From contig JAFQIG010000076.1 of assembly GCA_017397655.1 (NCBI GenBank), forward strand, positions 1-56,017: 56,017 bases of DNA, in the 5' to 3' direction. Shown here in pieces: positions 40,045 to 49,070 of the stretch. A program made the translations under genes and the position numbers. The notes under the pieces are model-generated. The model searched no databases. It was not told where the DNA came from and worked only from the letters and a program-made list of their open reading frames with translations. Each line of letters begins with the position of its first letter. Position 1 is the stretch's first letter. Source of the DNA: Clostridia bacterium (GTDB lineage: Bacteria; Bacillota; Clostridia; Oscillospirales; Acutalibacteraceae).

Positions 40045-41436
40045 TTACTTTGTTACTGTTTCTTTTTCGGGTACTGTCGCTTCCGTCTTTTTTGTATCAA
40101 TCTTTTTGAGTATCGCTTCATACGGCATCAGCATACCCTCGTTCATACGGTTACCCATCTTTGACAGTATCTTTTCACTTGACAGCATTGCTCCGACGGC
40201 ATACATAAGCATCGACTTGCCCTTGTTCTTCTGCGGGAAATCGTATATTCCCTGCTTTTTATAGAACTTGTGATCGGCACGCATCATGCCTCTCATCTGA
40301 TAAATAAGATCACGGAAGATCTTCATACCGCCTACTCCCCAGAAATTCTGCGGTGCGGTATGTCCCGTTTCAATTGCGAACTCAAGCGATTTTGCAAGAA
40401 TATCAATCTGTTCATCGGTGTTACGCTCGTCAGTTGCTACGCCTGACAGGAAGTTACCGCCTGTTTCACTTCTTGCCTCGACCACCGAACGAAGATTGTT
40501 TTCTGCCGAATAATTTCCCGATACGATATATCCGACAGGCATACCGACGGTTACCGTTCGGTGACCGTTACAGAAGTTACGGTCATCATACATTTTAAAG
40601 CGTGATCCCATCGAATGATCGGAAACGGTAAATGCATAAACGATAGCATCGGCTTTCTGAATATTCTCACGAAGGAATGTATCAAATCCGTCCTTGTAAA
40701 CGCATTTTTCGCTGACTGCACATCGGAAGCATCCGAGACATCCACCCGAAAGCGGGAATTCGGATATATTGACAATCCGTGTTTCGTATCCGAACACATT
40801 GCGGAAACGGTTGATCATCAACGAAAGATTGGACTCTTCGTCCGTTTCATCTGTAAGAATTATTATATCCTTGTCACTCTTTTGACTGTCACATTTGTCG
40901 GGTACCGTTGCCGCCACGGGAATATAGTTTTGTTCCGCTTCCAAAGAAACTGTATAGACACCCTCTCTTACCGACCACAAAAAGCGGTCAAAGAACTTTT
41001 CGGCATCCTGTCTGCCCTGTTCGGACAGCAAATCCTCCATATCTGCCGAAAGTCCTCTGATATATCGCATACCCATATCAAGAGAATTTTCCTCAATATA
41101 CTTGTGCGCCGTTATGTCATAAAAGTGCTTTGATGTTGAAATCTGCGTTGCGTACTTGTCCTTTACATTGACACCGTTTGACTTCATAAGCTCTATAAAT
41201 CGGTGGAGCTGTGCAGGTGCCAGAAATGTGTATACGGGATATGAAAAAAGAATCGCATCCGAAGATTCCAGCAAATCCTTTGCCTTTGAAAAATCCTTTT
41301 CTATCGCTTTTATCTGCTGTCCTGCGTGAAGCACGCAAAACTCGTGTTCGGGATATTTCTTTTCAAGATACAGCACCGTCTGAAGCGTAACACTGTATTT
41401 ACCCTTGGGACTGCCGTTGATAACTGCTATTTTCAT
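40045..41436 (-). CDS. Flavodoxin-like NAD(P)H-dependent oxidoreductase, two flavodoxin domains
   Basis: A 463-residue cytoplasmic protein with two flavodoxin-fold halves. The first (1-170) starts IAVINGSPKGKYSVTLQTV, a phosphate loop for FMN, and has FSYPVYTFLAPAQLHRFIE. The second (about 185-380) includes GGCLGCFRCAVSEKCVYKDGFD in pieces, where the Cys residues resemble the FMN-reductase family motif CxxCxxCxxxxxC, and FTVSDHSMGSRFKMYDDR. Such proteins reduce quinones, flavins or metals. The tandem layout and the basic C-terminal tail (KKIDTKKTEA) are less common. Starts at 41436 with AGAGGAAG upstream. Confidence 0.8.
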   Translation of the reverse strand: MKIAVINGSPKGKYSVTLQTVLYLEKKYPEHEFCVLHAGQQIKAIEKDFSKAKDLLESSDAILFSYPVYTFLAPAQLHRFIELMKSNGVNVKDKYATQISTSKHFYDITAHKYIEENSLDMGMRYIRGLSADMEDLLSEQGRQDAEKFFDRFLWSVREGVYTVSLEAEQNYIPVAATVPDKCDSQKSDKDIIILTDETDEESNLSLMINRFRNVFGYETRIVNISEFPLSGGCLGCFRCAVSEKCVYKDGFDTFLRENIQKADAIVYAFTVSDHSMGSRFKMYDDRNFCNGHRTVTVGMPVGYIVSGNYSAENNLRSVVEARSETGGNFLSGVATDERNTDEQIDILAKSLEFAIETGHTAPQNFWGVGGMKIFRDLIYQMRGMMRADHKFYKKQGIYDFPQKNKGKSMLMYAVGAMLSSEKILSKMGNRMNEGMLMPYEAILKKIDTKKTEATVPEKETVTK

Positions 41437-41594
41437 GTGGGACTTCCTCTCAGATTTTCATATCATGATTGTATCACAAACCGACAGTTTTTTCAATATT
41501 GCAACATAATATTACAGTGTTTTTTATTTACTTTTTCTTTTGTTTGTGGTAATGTGTATCTGTAATCCAAAATAAACTCAAGGAGGATTAATCA

Positions 41595-43928
41595 ATGACT
41601 TTTCCTGAATTCTTTTACAAAGCAACCGATGAATACTGTTCTTTTGAAAAGCACGTAAACGCTCCCTATATCCGCAAATCCTTTGTGATGGATGCATTTA
41701 CGGATGCTCACATCACGGTCAGCGGACTCGGATTTTATGATCTGTATATCAACGGACAAAAGATCACAAAGGGACTTCTTGCTCCGTATATCTCAAATCC
41801 CGACGATATCGTATACTTTGACAAATATGACGTTACGCAGTACCTTGTCAAGGGCGAAAACGTAATCGGACTTATCCTCGGCAACGGTATGCAGAACTGT
41901 CCCGGCGGATACATCTGGGATTTTGATCTTGCACGCTTCCGCGGTGCTCCGAAATTCGCTCTCAGGTTTGAAGCCACCCTTGTAAACGGCGAGGAATACT
42001 GCTTTGAAGCTGACGAAACCTTCCGTACTGCTCCGTCACCCATCTTTTTTGACGATCTTCGTGCAGGCTGTTTTTATGATGCACAGGCAGAAGCTGAAGG
42101 CTGGAACAAGCCTTACTTCAATGACAGCGAATGGGGCTTTGTGAAGAAAGCGGAAATGCCGAGAGGCGAATTCCGTATATGTGAAGCAGATCCCATTGTT
42201 ATCTCTAAAGAGGTAAAGCCTGTTTCTGTCAGAAAAGCAAAGCTTCATCTGCACAAAAATCCCGATCGTGCTCCCGAAACACAGCTTCATTTTTCCGATG
42301 AGGAAGAAGGATATCTGTATGATTTCGGATTCAATACAGCAGGTATCGTGCGCCTTTGTATAAAGGGTGAAAAGGGTCAGCAGATCCGCATACAGATGTG
42401 TGAATTCGTAAACAGCAAGAACGAACCGTCATACCAGAATATCCACTTCTGCCCCAACGGTTATTCACAGTCCGATGTATACATCTGCAAGGGTGAGGGT
42501 ACCGAAGTTTTTGAACCGCAGTTTGTATATCACGGTTTCAGATATGCATATGTAATCGGACTTAAGCCCGAACAGGTAACGGATGATCTTGTCACGATGC
42601 TTGTTGCTCATTCCGATCTCAAGGAAAGAGGAAACTTCTCCTGCTCTGATGATACAATGAACAAGCTCTCCGTTATGGCAAGACGTTCCGATCTTGCCAA
42701 CTTCTACTACTTCCCGACAGACTGTCCCCACCGTGAGAAAAACGGCTGGACAGGTGATGCGGCTGTTTCTGCCGAACACATGCTTTTAACTCTTACTGCC
42801 GAGAACAGCTATAAAGAATGGCTTCGCAACATCTGTAAGGCACAGAACGACAAAGGCGCTCTTCCGGGAATTGTTCCGACAGGCGGTTGGGGCTTTGAAT
42901 GGGGTAACGGTCCCGCCTGGGATAATGTACTGACAGAGCTTTGCTGGCAGATTTACCGTATGCGAGGCGATCTTTCCCCTGCCATTGAATGTAAAGAAAA
43001 CATTCTGCGTTATGTTTCTTATATCTCACAATGCAGAGACGAGAACGGAATTGTTGCAATAGGTCTCGGTGACTGGTTACAACCGAGCCGTGGTGCAGGT
43101 GAACCTACCTCTCCGCTTGAAATAACCGATACCGTTATCAGTATGTACATCTGCCGTAAATCCGCAAAGCTTTTCAAGGCGATGAATCTTCCGTATCACG
43201 CAGAGTTTGCAGATAAAATTGCCGATGAGCTTCGTGATGCCATGCGTAAGAATTACATTGATTTCGGCACAATGACCGTGCGTTCACGCTGTCAGACATC
43301 ACAGGCTATCTGTATGTACTACGGTGTTTTCAACGAATGCGAAATGGCAAAAGCAGGCGAAGTGCTTGTAAAGCTTATTGAAAAAGCAGGCGATCACCTT
43401 GATACGGGTATTGTCGGACTTCGTGTTATTTTCCACGTTCTTTCCGACATCGGCAGAGGCGATCTTGCATTCAAGATGATAACCCGCCACGATTATCCCT
43501 CATACGGATTCTTTATTGATCAGGGACTCACCTCTCTGCCCGAGGATTTCCGTCCCCGTGAAAAGTGGGATAATCCCGAATCACTCAACCATCACTTCTT
43601 CGGTGATATCGTAAGCTGGTTTATTCAGCGTGTAGTCGGACTTCGTGTAAATCCACGTGAAATGGGTGTCAATGACTTCGATATTGCCCCCGATTACTTA
43701 AAGGCACTCGGCAACGCAGAGGCTTTCTACGATGCACCTGCAGGCAGAGTTTCCGTTAAATGGGCACGTGAAGGTGCTGCAGTTATTCTGACAATCGACT
43801 GTCCCGATTGCACTACAGGTCAGATCGTTCTGCCTGAGGGATTTGTCTTTGACAGCGATATAAAGAGAATTGACGGCCTGTCCGTAGCTCCCTTGAAGAA
43901 AGGCGAATACAGAACCATTCCCGGCTGA
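41595..43928 (+). CDS. GH78 alpha-L-rhamnosidase
   Basis: A 777-residue enzyme with GH78 order: N-terminal beta domains (about 1-330), with SGLGFYDLYINGQKI, a carbohydrate-binding-like part and SDLKERGNFSCSDDTMN; then an (alpha/alpha)6 barrel (about 360-680) and a C-terminal beta domain. The catalytic region reads FPTDCPHREKNGWTGDA with Asp376 and Glu381, the GH78 general acid and partner. It removes terminal L-rhamnose from pectin side chains or flavonoid glycosides. No signal peptide, so it acts inside the cell. GGAGG stands 9 bases before the ATG, and it stands alone. Confidence 0.93.
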   Translation: MTFPEFFYKATDEYCSFEKHVNAPYIRKSFVMDAFTDAHITVSGLGFYDLYINGQKITKGLLAPYISNPDDIVYFDKYDVTQYLVKGENVIGLILGNGMQNCPGGYIWDFDLARFRGAPKFALRFEATLVNGEEYCFEADETFRTAPSPIFFDDLRAGCFYDAQAEAEGWNKPYFNDSEWGFVKKAEMPRGEFRICEADPIVISKEVKPVSVRKAKLHLHKNPDRAPETQLHFSDEEEGYLYDFGFNTAGIVRLCIKGEKGQQIRIQMCEFVNSKNEPSYQNIHFCPNGYSQSDVYICKGEGTEVFEPQFVYHGFRYAYVIGLKPEQVTDDLVTMLVAHSDLKERGNFSCSDDTMNKLSVMARRSDLANFYYFPTDCPHREKNGWTGDAAVSAEHMLLTLTAENSYKEWLRNICKAQNDKGALPGIVPTGGWGFEWGNGPAWDNVLTELCWQIYRMRGDLSPAIECKENILRYVSYISQCRDENGIVAIGLGDWLQPSRGAGEPTSPLEITDTVISMYICRKSAKLFKAMNLPYHAEFADKIADELRDAMRKNYIDFGTMTVRSRCQTSQAICMYYGVFNECEMAKAGEVLVKLIEKAGDHLDTGIVGLRVIFHVLSDIGRGDLAFKMITRHDYPSYGFFIDQGLTSLPEDFRPREKWDNPESLNHHFFGDIVSWFIQRVVGLRVNPREMGVNDFDIAPDYLKALGNAEAFYDAPAGRVSVKWAREGAAVILTIDCPDCTTGQIVLPEGFVFDSDIKRIDGLSVAPLKKGEYRTIPG

Positions 43929-43935
43929 TAAAAAT

Positions 43936-43978
43936 TAAAGCGGTGATTATTCGTAAGAATTTTCACCGCTTTTTGTTT
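43936..43978. terminator. Terminator after the GH78 gene
   Basis: AAAGCGGTGA pairs with TCACCGCTTT, followed by TTGTTTG on the plus side. It also lies 9 bp past the stop of the convergent dehydrogenase gene. Confidence 0.82.
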
Positions 43979-43986
43979 GCTCTGAA

Positions 43987-45231
43987 TTATTTTTCAACTA
44001 CCATTTCTCTGAACATCCTGAGTTGTTTTTCGGTAGGCTCACAAGGCTTGCTGGAGCAAGGAAGTGTAGGCTCGCTTCCGTCTGTGCCGTAGAACGGTGT
44101 CAGACGGTCATTCTTATACATCTCGCACCATTTTTCATCTCTGAAATCAGGGATATCATAAGGCTTGCCGCCCTCAAGCATGGAACGGTGCGAAAGAATC
44201 GCTACCGATGACATTGCAACCGCAGAATAAATATCAAACGGATGCTCGGGCTGCTTACCCTCGTTTATACATTCGATAAACATTCTTGCCGTGATATAAT
44301 CTCCACCGCCGTGACCGCTTTTCATAATCAACTCTTCGTCCTTGTCGTTCCACTCGGGATCGTAAAGATTTGTCTCTTCTGCACCCTCGGGCTTTGACCA
44401 CGAATTGTATCGAAGCATAATCTTGTCACCCATGCCACGAATGTTTTCGATCTGACCTTCAGTACCGCAGATACGGTATGCATTGTGATGTGCTCCGTAT
44501 GCCGCACAGCCTGTTATTCTGAAAACAGATCCGTCATCGTTCTGCGTCATAACACTTGCCGCAAGATCACCGACTCTGCGTGCTGTCGGGAAATCACTCT
44601 TGTTCGCTTCAAACATGGCAAACGCCGTAACCTTTTTCGGAGTCGCTCCCGTTGCTCTCATAACGGGACCTAATGAATGTGTAATATAGTATGTACGAGG
44701 CAAATAGTTTCTCCAATGCCTTTCAAAATAGTTGTAATCCGAAAGAAAGCTTGTATCCATCGGATCTACGGGATGATTGTACTCGCCCTCTGCATAGAGA
44801 ATCTTTCCGAGAGTACCGCTGTCACAGATCCTTTTCATCTCACGGTTAAAAATCATCTGCGGATAGTTTTCGGCAAGCATATAAACGCTGTTCGACTTTT
44901 CAAATGCTTTTACAAGCTCGATGCCCTCTGCCATTGTTCCGTTGCTGATGCATTCGGAAAATACGTGCAGTCCCTTTTCAAAGCATTTTATGGCATACGG
45001 TGCGTGCTCGTGGAAAAAGTTTGCAAGAATGACCGCATCCATATCGTGCTCTATAAATGAATCAAAATCGCTGTACTGTACAATTCCGTCGCCAAGCTCC
45101 TTTGCTGCTTTTTCACGTCTTCTGTCAATGAAGTCGCAAAGCGCTACTATTTCGCAGCCGAGCATTTTAAAGTTATGCGCAAGATGACATCCTCGGTGTG
45201 CTCCGAAAACACCTATTTTTAATTTTTTCAC
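43987..45231 (-). CDS. Gfo/Idh/MocA-family dehydrogenase 1
   Basis: A 414-residue NAD(P)-dependent sugar dehydrogenase. The N-terminal Rossmann motif is GVFGAHRGCHLAHNF, a variant of GxGxxG with Ala and His; SECISNGT and LAENYPQ stand where the catalytic EKP loop usually is. So the EKP Lys is missing here: the loop reads SECISNG. The C-terminal beta domain has YITHSLGPVMRATG. Family substrates include inositol, glucose and glycosides. GTG start at 45231 with AAAGGAGG upstream. It has its own promoter (TTGACA-N17-TATTCT, minus strand of 45261-45289). Enzymatic role uncertain given the missing Lys. Confidence 0.8.
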   Translation of the reverse strand: MKKLKIGVFGAHRGCHLAHNFKMLGCEIVALCDFIDRRREKAAKELGDGIVQYSDFDSFIEHDMDAVILANFFHEHAPYAIKCFEKGLHVFSECISNGTMAEGIELVKAFEKSNSVYMLAENYPQMIFNREMKRICDSGTLGKILYAEGEYNHPVDPMDTSFLSDYNYFERHWRNYLPRTYYITHSLGPVMRATGATPKKVTAFAMFEANKSDFPTARRVGDLAASVMTQNDDGSVFRITGCAAYGAHHNAYRICGTEGQIENIRGMGDKIMLRYNSWSKPEGAEETNLYDPEWNDKDEELIMKSGHGGGDYITARMFIECINEGKQPEHPFDIYSAVAMSSVAILSHRSMLEGGKPYDIPDFRDEKWCEMYKNDRLTPFYGTDGSEPTLPCSSKPCEPTEKQLRMFREMVVEK

Positions 45232-45260
45232 GGTAAACGCCTCCTTTACTGTTCAAAAAG

Positions 45261-45289
45261 AGAATAGCAAAAATTCTATATATTGTCAA
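45261..45289 (-). promoter_or_regulatory. Promoter of Gfo/Idh/MocA gene 1
   Basis: Minus-strand TTGACA (45284-45289), 17-base spacer, TATTCT (45261-45266), 30 bp before the GTG start. Confidence 0.7.
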
Positions 45290-45299
45290 TAAAAAACGC

Positions 45300-45328
45300 T
45301 TGACAATCGAACAAATGTGTGTTATCAT
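45300..45328 (+). promoter_or_regulatory. Promoter of the Y-family polymerase gene
   Basis: TTGACA (45300-45305), 17-base spacer, TATCAT (45323-45328). Expected start of transcription near 45335, just before the LexA box. This places the in-frame GTG at 45319 upstream of the transcript. Confidence 0.82.
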
Positions 45329-45335
45329 CTCATCA

Positions 45336-45347
45336 GAACGTTTGTTC
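45336..45347. promoter_or_regulatory. LexA (SOS) box
   Basis: GAAC GTTT GTTC, the Gram-positive LexA/DinR half-sites with the standard 4-base spacer, immediately downstream of the -10 box. A half-matching GAACAAATGTGT lies within the promoter spacer at 45309-45320. This predicts induction by DNA damage. Confidence 0.82.
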
Positions 45348-45363
45348 TGTAAGGGGTGATTTT

Positions 45364-46599
45364 ACGGAAAGGGTTATACTTCACGTTGATTGTAATAAGT
45401 TTTATGCTTCGGTCGAATGTCTGCACCGTCCCGAAATCAGGGATAAGCCTGTTGCTGTCGGCGGAAGTGTCGAAAAACGTCACGGTATCATTCTGACCCG
45501 AAACGAAATTGCCGCTTCTTTCGGGGTCAAAACTGCCGAAACTATCTTTCAGGCTAAACAAAAATGTCCCGATCTTGTCATTGTTCCGCCCGATTTTCCG
45601 CTGTACACACGCTTTTCGGGTCTTGTCCGTAACATCTGCATGGACTACACCGATATGGTAGAGCCATTCGGGCTTGATGAATCCTGGCTCGATGTCACGG
45701 GAAGCTTTCTTCTCGGCAACGGCATGGAGATTGCCGAAAAAATCAGAAGCCGTGTCAGGGAAGAGCTCGGTATTACCGTCAGTATCGGTGTCAGCTTCAA
45801 CAAGGTTTTTGCAAAGCTCGGAAGCGACTACAAAAAGCCCGATGCCATTACCGAATTTACAAAAGAAAACTTTCGTCAGAAGATATGGCCCTTACCTGCA
45901 TCCGATCTTCTTTACGTCGGCAGAGCAACAGGAAAGAAACTGCATAACATCGGCATCAATACCATAGGTGACATTGCTCTTTGCGATCCCGAAATACTTG
46001 CACGGCATCTCGGAAAAATGGGATATGTTCTGCATTCCTTTGCAAACGGCACGGATACAAGTCCCGTTGTCGCATCCGAAAATGCTTCGGCTGTCAAGTC
46101 GATAAGCAACGGCACCACTCTGCCGAGAAATCTCTGTGACACAAAAGAAGTTGCGCTGATACTTATGATTCTGTCCGAAAGTGTGGCAAGACGTATGCGT
46201 GATCAGGGCTTCAGATGTACCGTTGTCAGCGTAAGCGTCCGTGACTCTTTTCTTTTTTCAATCACAAAGCAGGCTGCGGTTTCTCCTACCGATATAACCG
46301 AGGAAATATACGCAAAGGTTCTTGACCTGTTCACAAACGGCTACGAATGGAAAAATCCCGTCAGAGCGCTGAGCGTATGTGTTTCGGGCTTTGAGTCTGC
46401 GGATTCGTGCTTTCAGCTTGATCTTTTTCACGATGAAGAACACCGTCAGAAGCTCTCACGGCTCGACAGCGCAATGGATAAGCTGAAAAACCGCTACGGA
46501 AGTATGTGTGTCCGTCCCGCATCACTTCTGCAGGATACCGACATTACAGATCTTAACCCCTATGACGATCATCACATTCACCCTGTAGGATTCTTTTAG
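45364..46599 (+). CDS. dinB: Y-family DNA polymerase (DinB / Pol IV), apparent ACG start
   Basis: About 411 residues from 45364. Landmarks: ILHVDCNKFYASVECLHRP (catalytic Asp and steric gate Tyr/Phe region), DKPVAVGG, MVEPFGLDESWLDVTG (second acidic pair) and VSIGVSFNKVFAKLGSDYKKPD; helix-hairpin-helix (YVGRATGKKLHNIGI) and little-finger domain follow. It copies past DNA lesions. The natural first codon position reads ACG GAA AGG, with AAGGGGTG six bases before; homologues begin MERVILHVD. No in-frame ATG/GTG/TTG lies after the transcription start before this. Either ACG is used, or a single base change or error has altered the ATG. It overlaps no gene and leads into a small companion gene. 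Confidence 0.88.
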   Translation, partial: TERVILHVDCNKFYASVECLHRPEIRDKPVAVGGSVEKRHGIILTRNEIAASFGVKTAETIFQAKQKCPDLVIVPPDFPLYTRFSGLVRNICMDYTDMVEPFGLDESWLDVTGSFLLGNGMEIAEKIRSRVREELGITVSIGVSFNKVFAKLGSDYKKPDAITEFTKENFRQKIWPLPASDLLYVGRATGKKLHNIGINTIGDIALCDPEILARHLGKMGYVLHSFANGTDTSPVVASENASAVKSISNGTTLPRNLCDTKEVALILMILSESVARRMRDQGFRCTVVSVSVRDSFLFSITKQAAVSPTDITEEIYAKVLDLFTNGYEWKNPVRALSVCVSGFESADSCFQLDLFHDEEHRQKLSRLDSAMDKLKNRYGSMCVRPASLLQDTDITDLNPYDDHHIHPVGFF

Positions 46600-46610
46600 A
46601 GGTGTTTTAA

Positions 46611-46856
46611 ATGACATACAAAAAAGTTTATATTGATGTGATAACTCATTTTGATAAAAACGGAACCATTCTGCCTCTTCGGATACTGTGGGAGGACGGC
46701 ACCGAATACGATATAGACCGCATCATCGACATCCGCCCTGCCGCTTCGCTGAAAGCAGGCGGCTGCGGAATCCGCTATACCTGTATGATAAAAGGTCACA
46801 AAAAATACATCTTCCTTGAAAATCAACGCTGGTTTGCCGAAGGCAAAGCTATATAA
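46611..46856 (+). CDS. Small conserved protein downstream of the Y-family polymerase
   Basis: An 81-residue beta-rich protein: VYIDVITHFDKNGTILPLRILWEDG, DIDRIIDIRPAASLKAGGCGIRY, then KYIFLENQRWF. It lies 11 bp after dinB, with AGAGGTG upstream of the ATG, so it is in the SOS-controlled operon. Proteins of this kind are commonly found next to dinB in Clostridia; no function is known to me. It has no membrane part and no clear active site. Confidence 0.75.
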   Translation: MTYKKVYIDVITHFDKNGTILPLRILWEDGTEYDIDRIIDIRPAASLKAGGCGIRYTCMIKGHKKYIFLENQRWFAEGKAI

Positions 46857-46860
46857 AATC

Positions 46861-46901
46861 AGAGCATAGAAACTCCGCTTTTACGGTAGCTTCTATGCTC
46901 T
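46861..46901. terminator. Bidirectional terminator
   Basis: AGAGCATAGAA pairs with TTCTATGCTCT around a 19-base loop. It separates the dinB operon from the convergent LRR protein gene, whose stop is at 46908. Confidence 0.78.
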
Positions 46902-46907
46902 TTGAAT

Positions 46908-48932
46908 TTATATTGCACCGTTTATGATGCTTCGGATCAAGGTCATATCCGTTGATGTGACCATACCGTCACCGTTCAGGTCTGCTGCATACCAGTATGC
47001 CGTGTTTTCGGCTATTTCCACAGCACCGCTGCACATGGATTTTAAGGTAACAAGGTCTGATGTCGATATAATAATATCTCCGTTGATGTCACCCGCAAAG
47101 ACAAGCTCGTATTCGTCTACAACTTCACCCACGGCATCGACAATCTGTACAACCGTTCCCGTACCGATCATATCGCTGTCGCAAACAATACTACCCCCAC
47201 CTGTAACAGGGATATAATCGGATATCGTCTCCAAAGTAACATTCATCGGCAAACCGATAATAAAGCTGTCCTTGATTATAATACCGCTGTCTTCGGGCAA
47301 TTCAATTTCAGCATCCTCTGCAGGCTTGTAGTTAAAATGTATCGTCGCATTTGTTAAGGCTTCATTATACGAACCTATCGAAATCTTGTTCCATTCTTCC
47401 TCGGTTCCGGAATAATATACGTCCGTAAGGCTGTCGCAAGAATAGAATGCATAATAACCTATGCTCGTGACGGAGTCCGGGATTGTCACGCTCGTAAGGC
47501 TGGAGCAACCATAGAACGCAGAATTGCCTATGCTCGTGACGGAGTTTCCGATTGTCACGCTCGTAAGATTTGGATATGAACTAAAATCAAAACCATTTAA
47601 TGTTTTGACGCCGTCTCCGATTGTCACGCTCGTAAGGCTGTAGCACTCATAGAACGCCTCATCGCCTATACTCGTGACAGAATCGGGGATTGTTATGCTC
47701 GTAAGGCTGTCGCAATCATAGAACGCATAATCGCCTATGCTCGTGACTGAATCAGGGATTGTCACGCTCGTAAGGTTGTCGCAATATGCGAACGCCCAAC
47801 TGCCAATACTCGTGACTGAGTCGGAAATTTTCACGCTTGTAATCTTATAGCTCTCAGAGAATGCATAATCACCTATGCTTTTAACTGAGTCCGGAATTGT
47901 CACGCTCGTAAGATCTCTGTTACGATAGAATGCAGAATCGGCAATGGTCAATGTCCCGTTCTTTATTGTGTAGTCACCGCTGATTGATGTTCTTGCCTCT
48001 ATCAAGTGTTTGCCTATATACAAAACATCGTTTTCCCAATTTGATGTATTATTATAATATGCTGTTCCATAGAACGCACCATCGCCAATGCTCGTGACAG
48101 AGTCCGGGATTGTCACACTCGTAAGACGGTTGCAAGCAAAGAATGCATAATAGCCAATGCTCGTGACAGAATCAGGAATTGTCACGCTCGTAAGGCCGTA
48201 GCAAGCATCGAACGCCGAATCGCCTATGCTTGTGACACTATCCGGAATCGTCACGCTCGTAAGACTGGTGCTCCAACAGAACGCAGAATCAGCAATGGTC
48301 GATGTACCGTTCTTTATTATATATTCACCACTGATTGTATCCTTTGCTTTTATCAATCGTTTGTTTATATACAACACATCGTTTTCCCAATTTGATGTAT
48401 CATTATAATATGCTGTATTATAGAATGCAAAACTCCCTATGCTCGTAACAGATTCCGGAATCTCGATGCTCGTAAGGCTGTAGCAAGTATTGAACGCATG
48501 AGCACCTATACTTGTGACACTGTCCGGGATTGTTACGTTTGCAAGGTTGCGACAATTACTGAACGCAGAATCTCCTATGCTTGTGACAGAATCAGAAATT
48601 ATAATGTTCGTAAGATTATAACACTCATAGAACGCACAATTGCCAATGCTCGTGACACCGTCTCCTATTGTCACACTCTTGATTGATAAACGGTACTTGC
48701 ACCACGGAGAACCATCATCTGACCAATCGGTCATATCGCCTATACCGCTGATAACAAGCTCGCCCGTTTCTTCAACAAGCGTCCATTTCAGCTTAGGACC
48801 ACAGGTGCCGGAGTATGTTGCAGCTTCAGCTTCTACGGCAAAAACATCAGACAGTTCCCCTATCGGGGATACGCCGAAAATCATTACCGCCGCCAATAGC
48901 ATTGACAAAGTTCTTTTTAACATTCTTTTCAT
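46908..48932 (-). CDS. BspA-type LRR surface protein with C-terminal dockerin
   Basis: A 674-residue exported protein; ATG at 48932 with GGAGGGG upstream; signal peptide ending near VFAVEAEA. The body has about 17 copies of a 23-residue BspA-type leucine-rich repeat (LTSVTIPDSVTSIGDYAFYDC), broken twice by near-identical islands (YYNDTSNWENDVLYINKR and YYNNTSNWENDVLYIGKH). After YYSGTEEEWNKI comes a beta domain and a type I dockerin: DINGDIIISTSDLVTLKS and DLNGDGMVTSTDMTLIRS (about 612-670). BspA repeats bind host or bacterial proteins; the dockerin would plug it into a cohesin scaffold. Function inferred from modules. Confidence 0.88.
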   Translation of the reverse strand: MKRMLKRTLSMLLAAVMIFGVSPIGELSDVFAVEAEAATYSGTCGPKLKWTLVEETGELVISGIGDMTDWSDDGSPWCKYRLSIKSVTIGDGVTSIGNCAFYECYNLTNIIISDSVTSIGDSAFSNCRNLANVTIPDSVTSIGAHAFNTCYSLTSIEIPESVTSIGSFAFYNTAYYNDTSNWENDVLYINKRLIKAKDTISGEYIIKNGTSTIADSAFCWSTSLTSVTIPDSVTSIGDSAFDACYGLTSVTIPDSVTSIGYYAFFACNRLTSVTIPDSVTSIGDGAFYGTAYYNNTSNWENDVLYIGKHLIEARTSISGDYTIKNGTLTIADSAFYRNRDLTSVTIPDSVKSIGDYAFSESYKITSVKISDSVTSIGSWAFAYCDNLTSVTIPDSVTSIGDYAFYDCDSLTSITIPDSVTSIGDEAFYECYSLTSVTIGDGVKTLNGFDFSSYPNLTSVTIGNSVTSIGNSAFYGCSSLTSVTIPDSVTSIGYYAFYSCDSLTDVYYSGTEEEWNKISIGSYNEALTNATIHFNYKPAEDAEIELPEDSGIIIKDSFIIGLPMNVTLETISDYIPVTGGGSIVCDSDMIGTGTVVQIVDAVGEVVDEYELVFAGDINGDIIISTSDLVTLKSMCSGAVEIAENTAYWYAADLNGDGMVTSTDMTLIRSIINGAI
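47413..48670. repeat. 69-bp tandem DNA repeats coding BspA-LRR units
   Basis: About 17 repeats of a 69-bp unit containing GCTCGTGAC, GATTGTCACGCTCGTAAG and GAACGC-type blocks, interrupted by two copies of a longer segment (about 47950-48070 and 48300-48430). Units differ by scattered substitutions, so array length could change by recombination. Confidence 0.8.
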
Positions 48933-49070
48933 TAAGGCCCCTCCGAAATAATCATATGCCATAGTTTTAAATGATAATTTTATTATAATATATTTGCAAA
49001 GACTTTTCAAGAAAAATTCAGGCTGCATCAACACCGATAGGAAGTTGATGCAGCCGTTTGTTATATTCGA

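Noticed and set aside
45319..45321. GTG as the start of the Y-family polymerase
   Set aside because: It lies within the promoter spacer, before the -10 box, so it would not be on the main transcript.
47413..48670. Regular 69-bp repeats as a CRISPR array
   Set aside because: Units are contiguous and in frame, coding leucine-rich repeats, without unique spacers between identical repeats.
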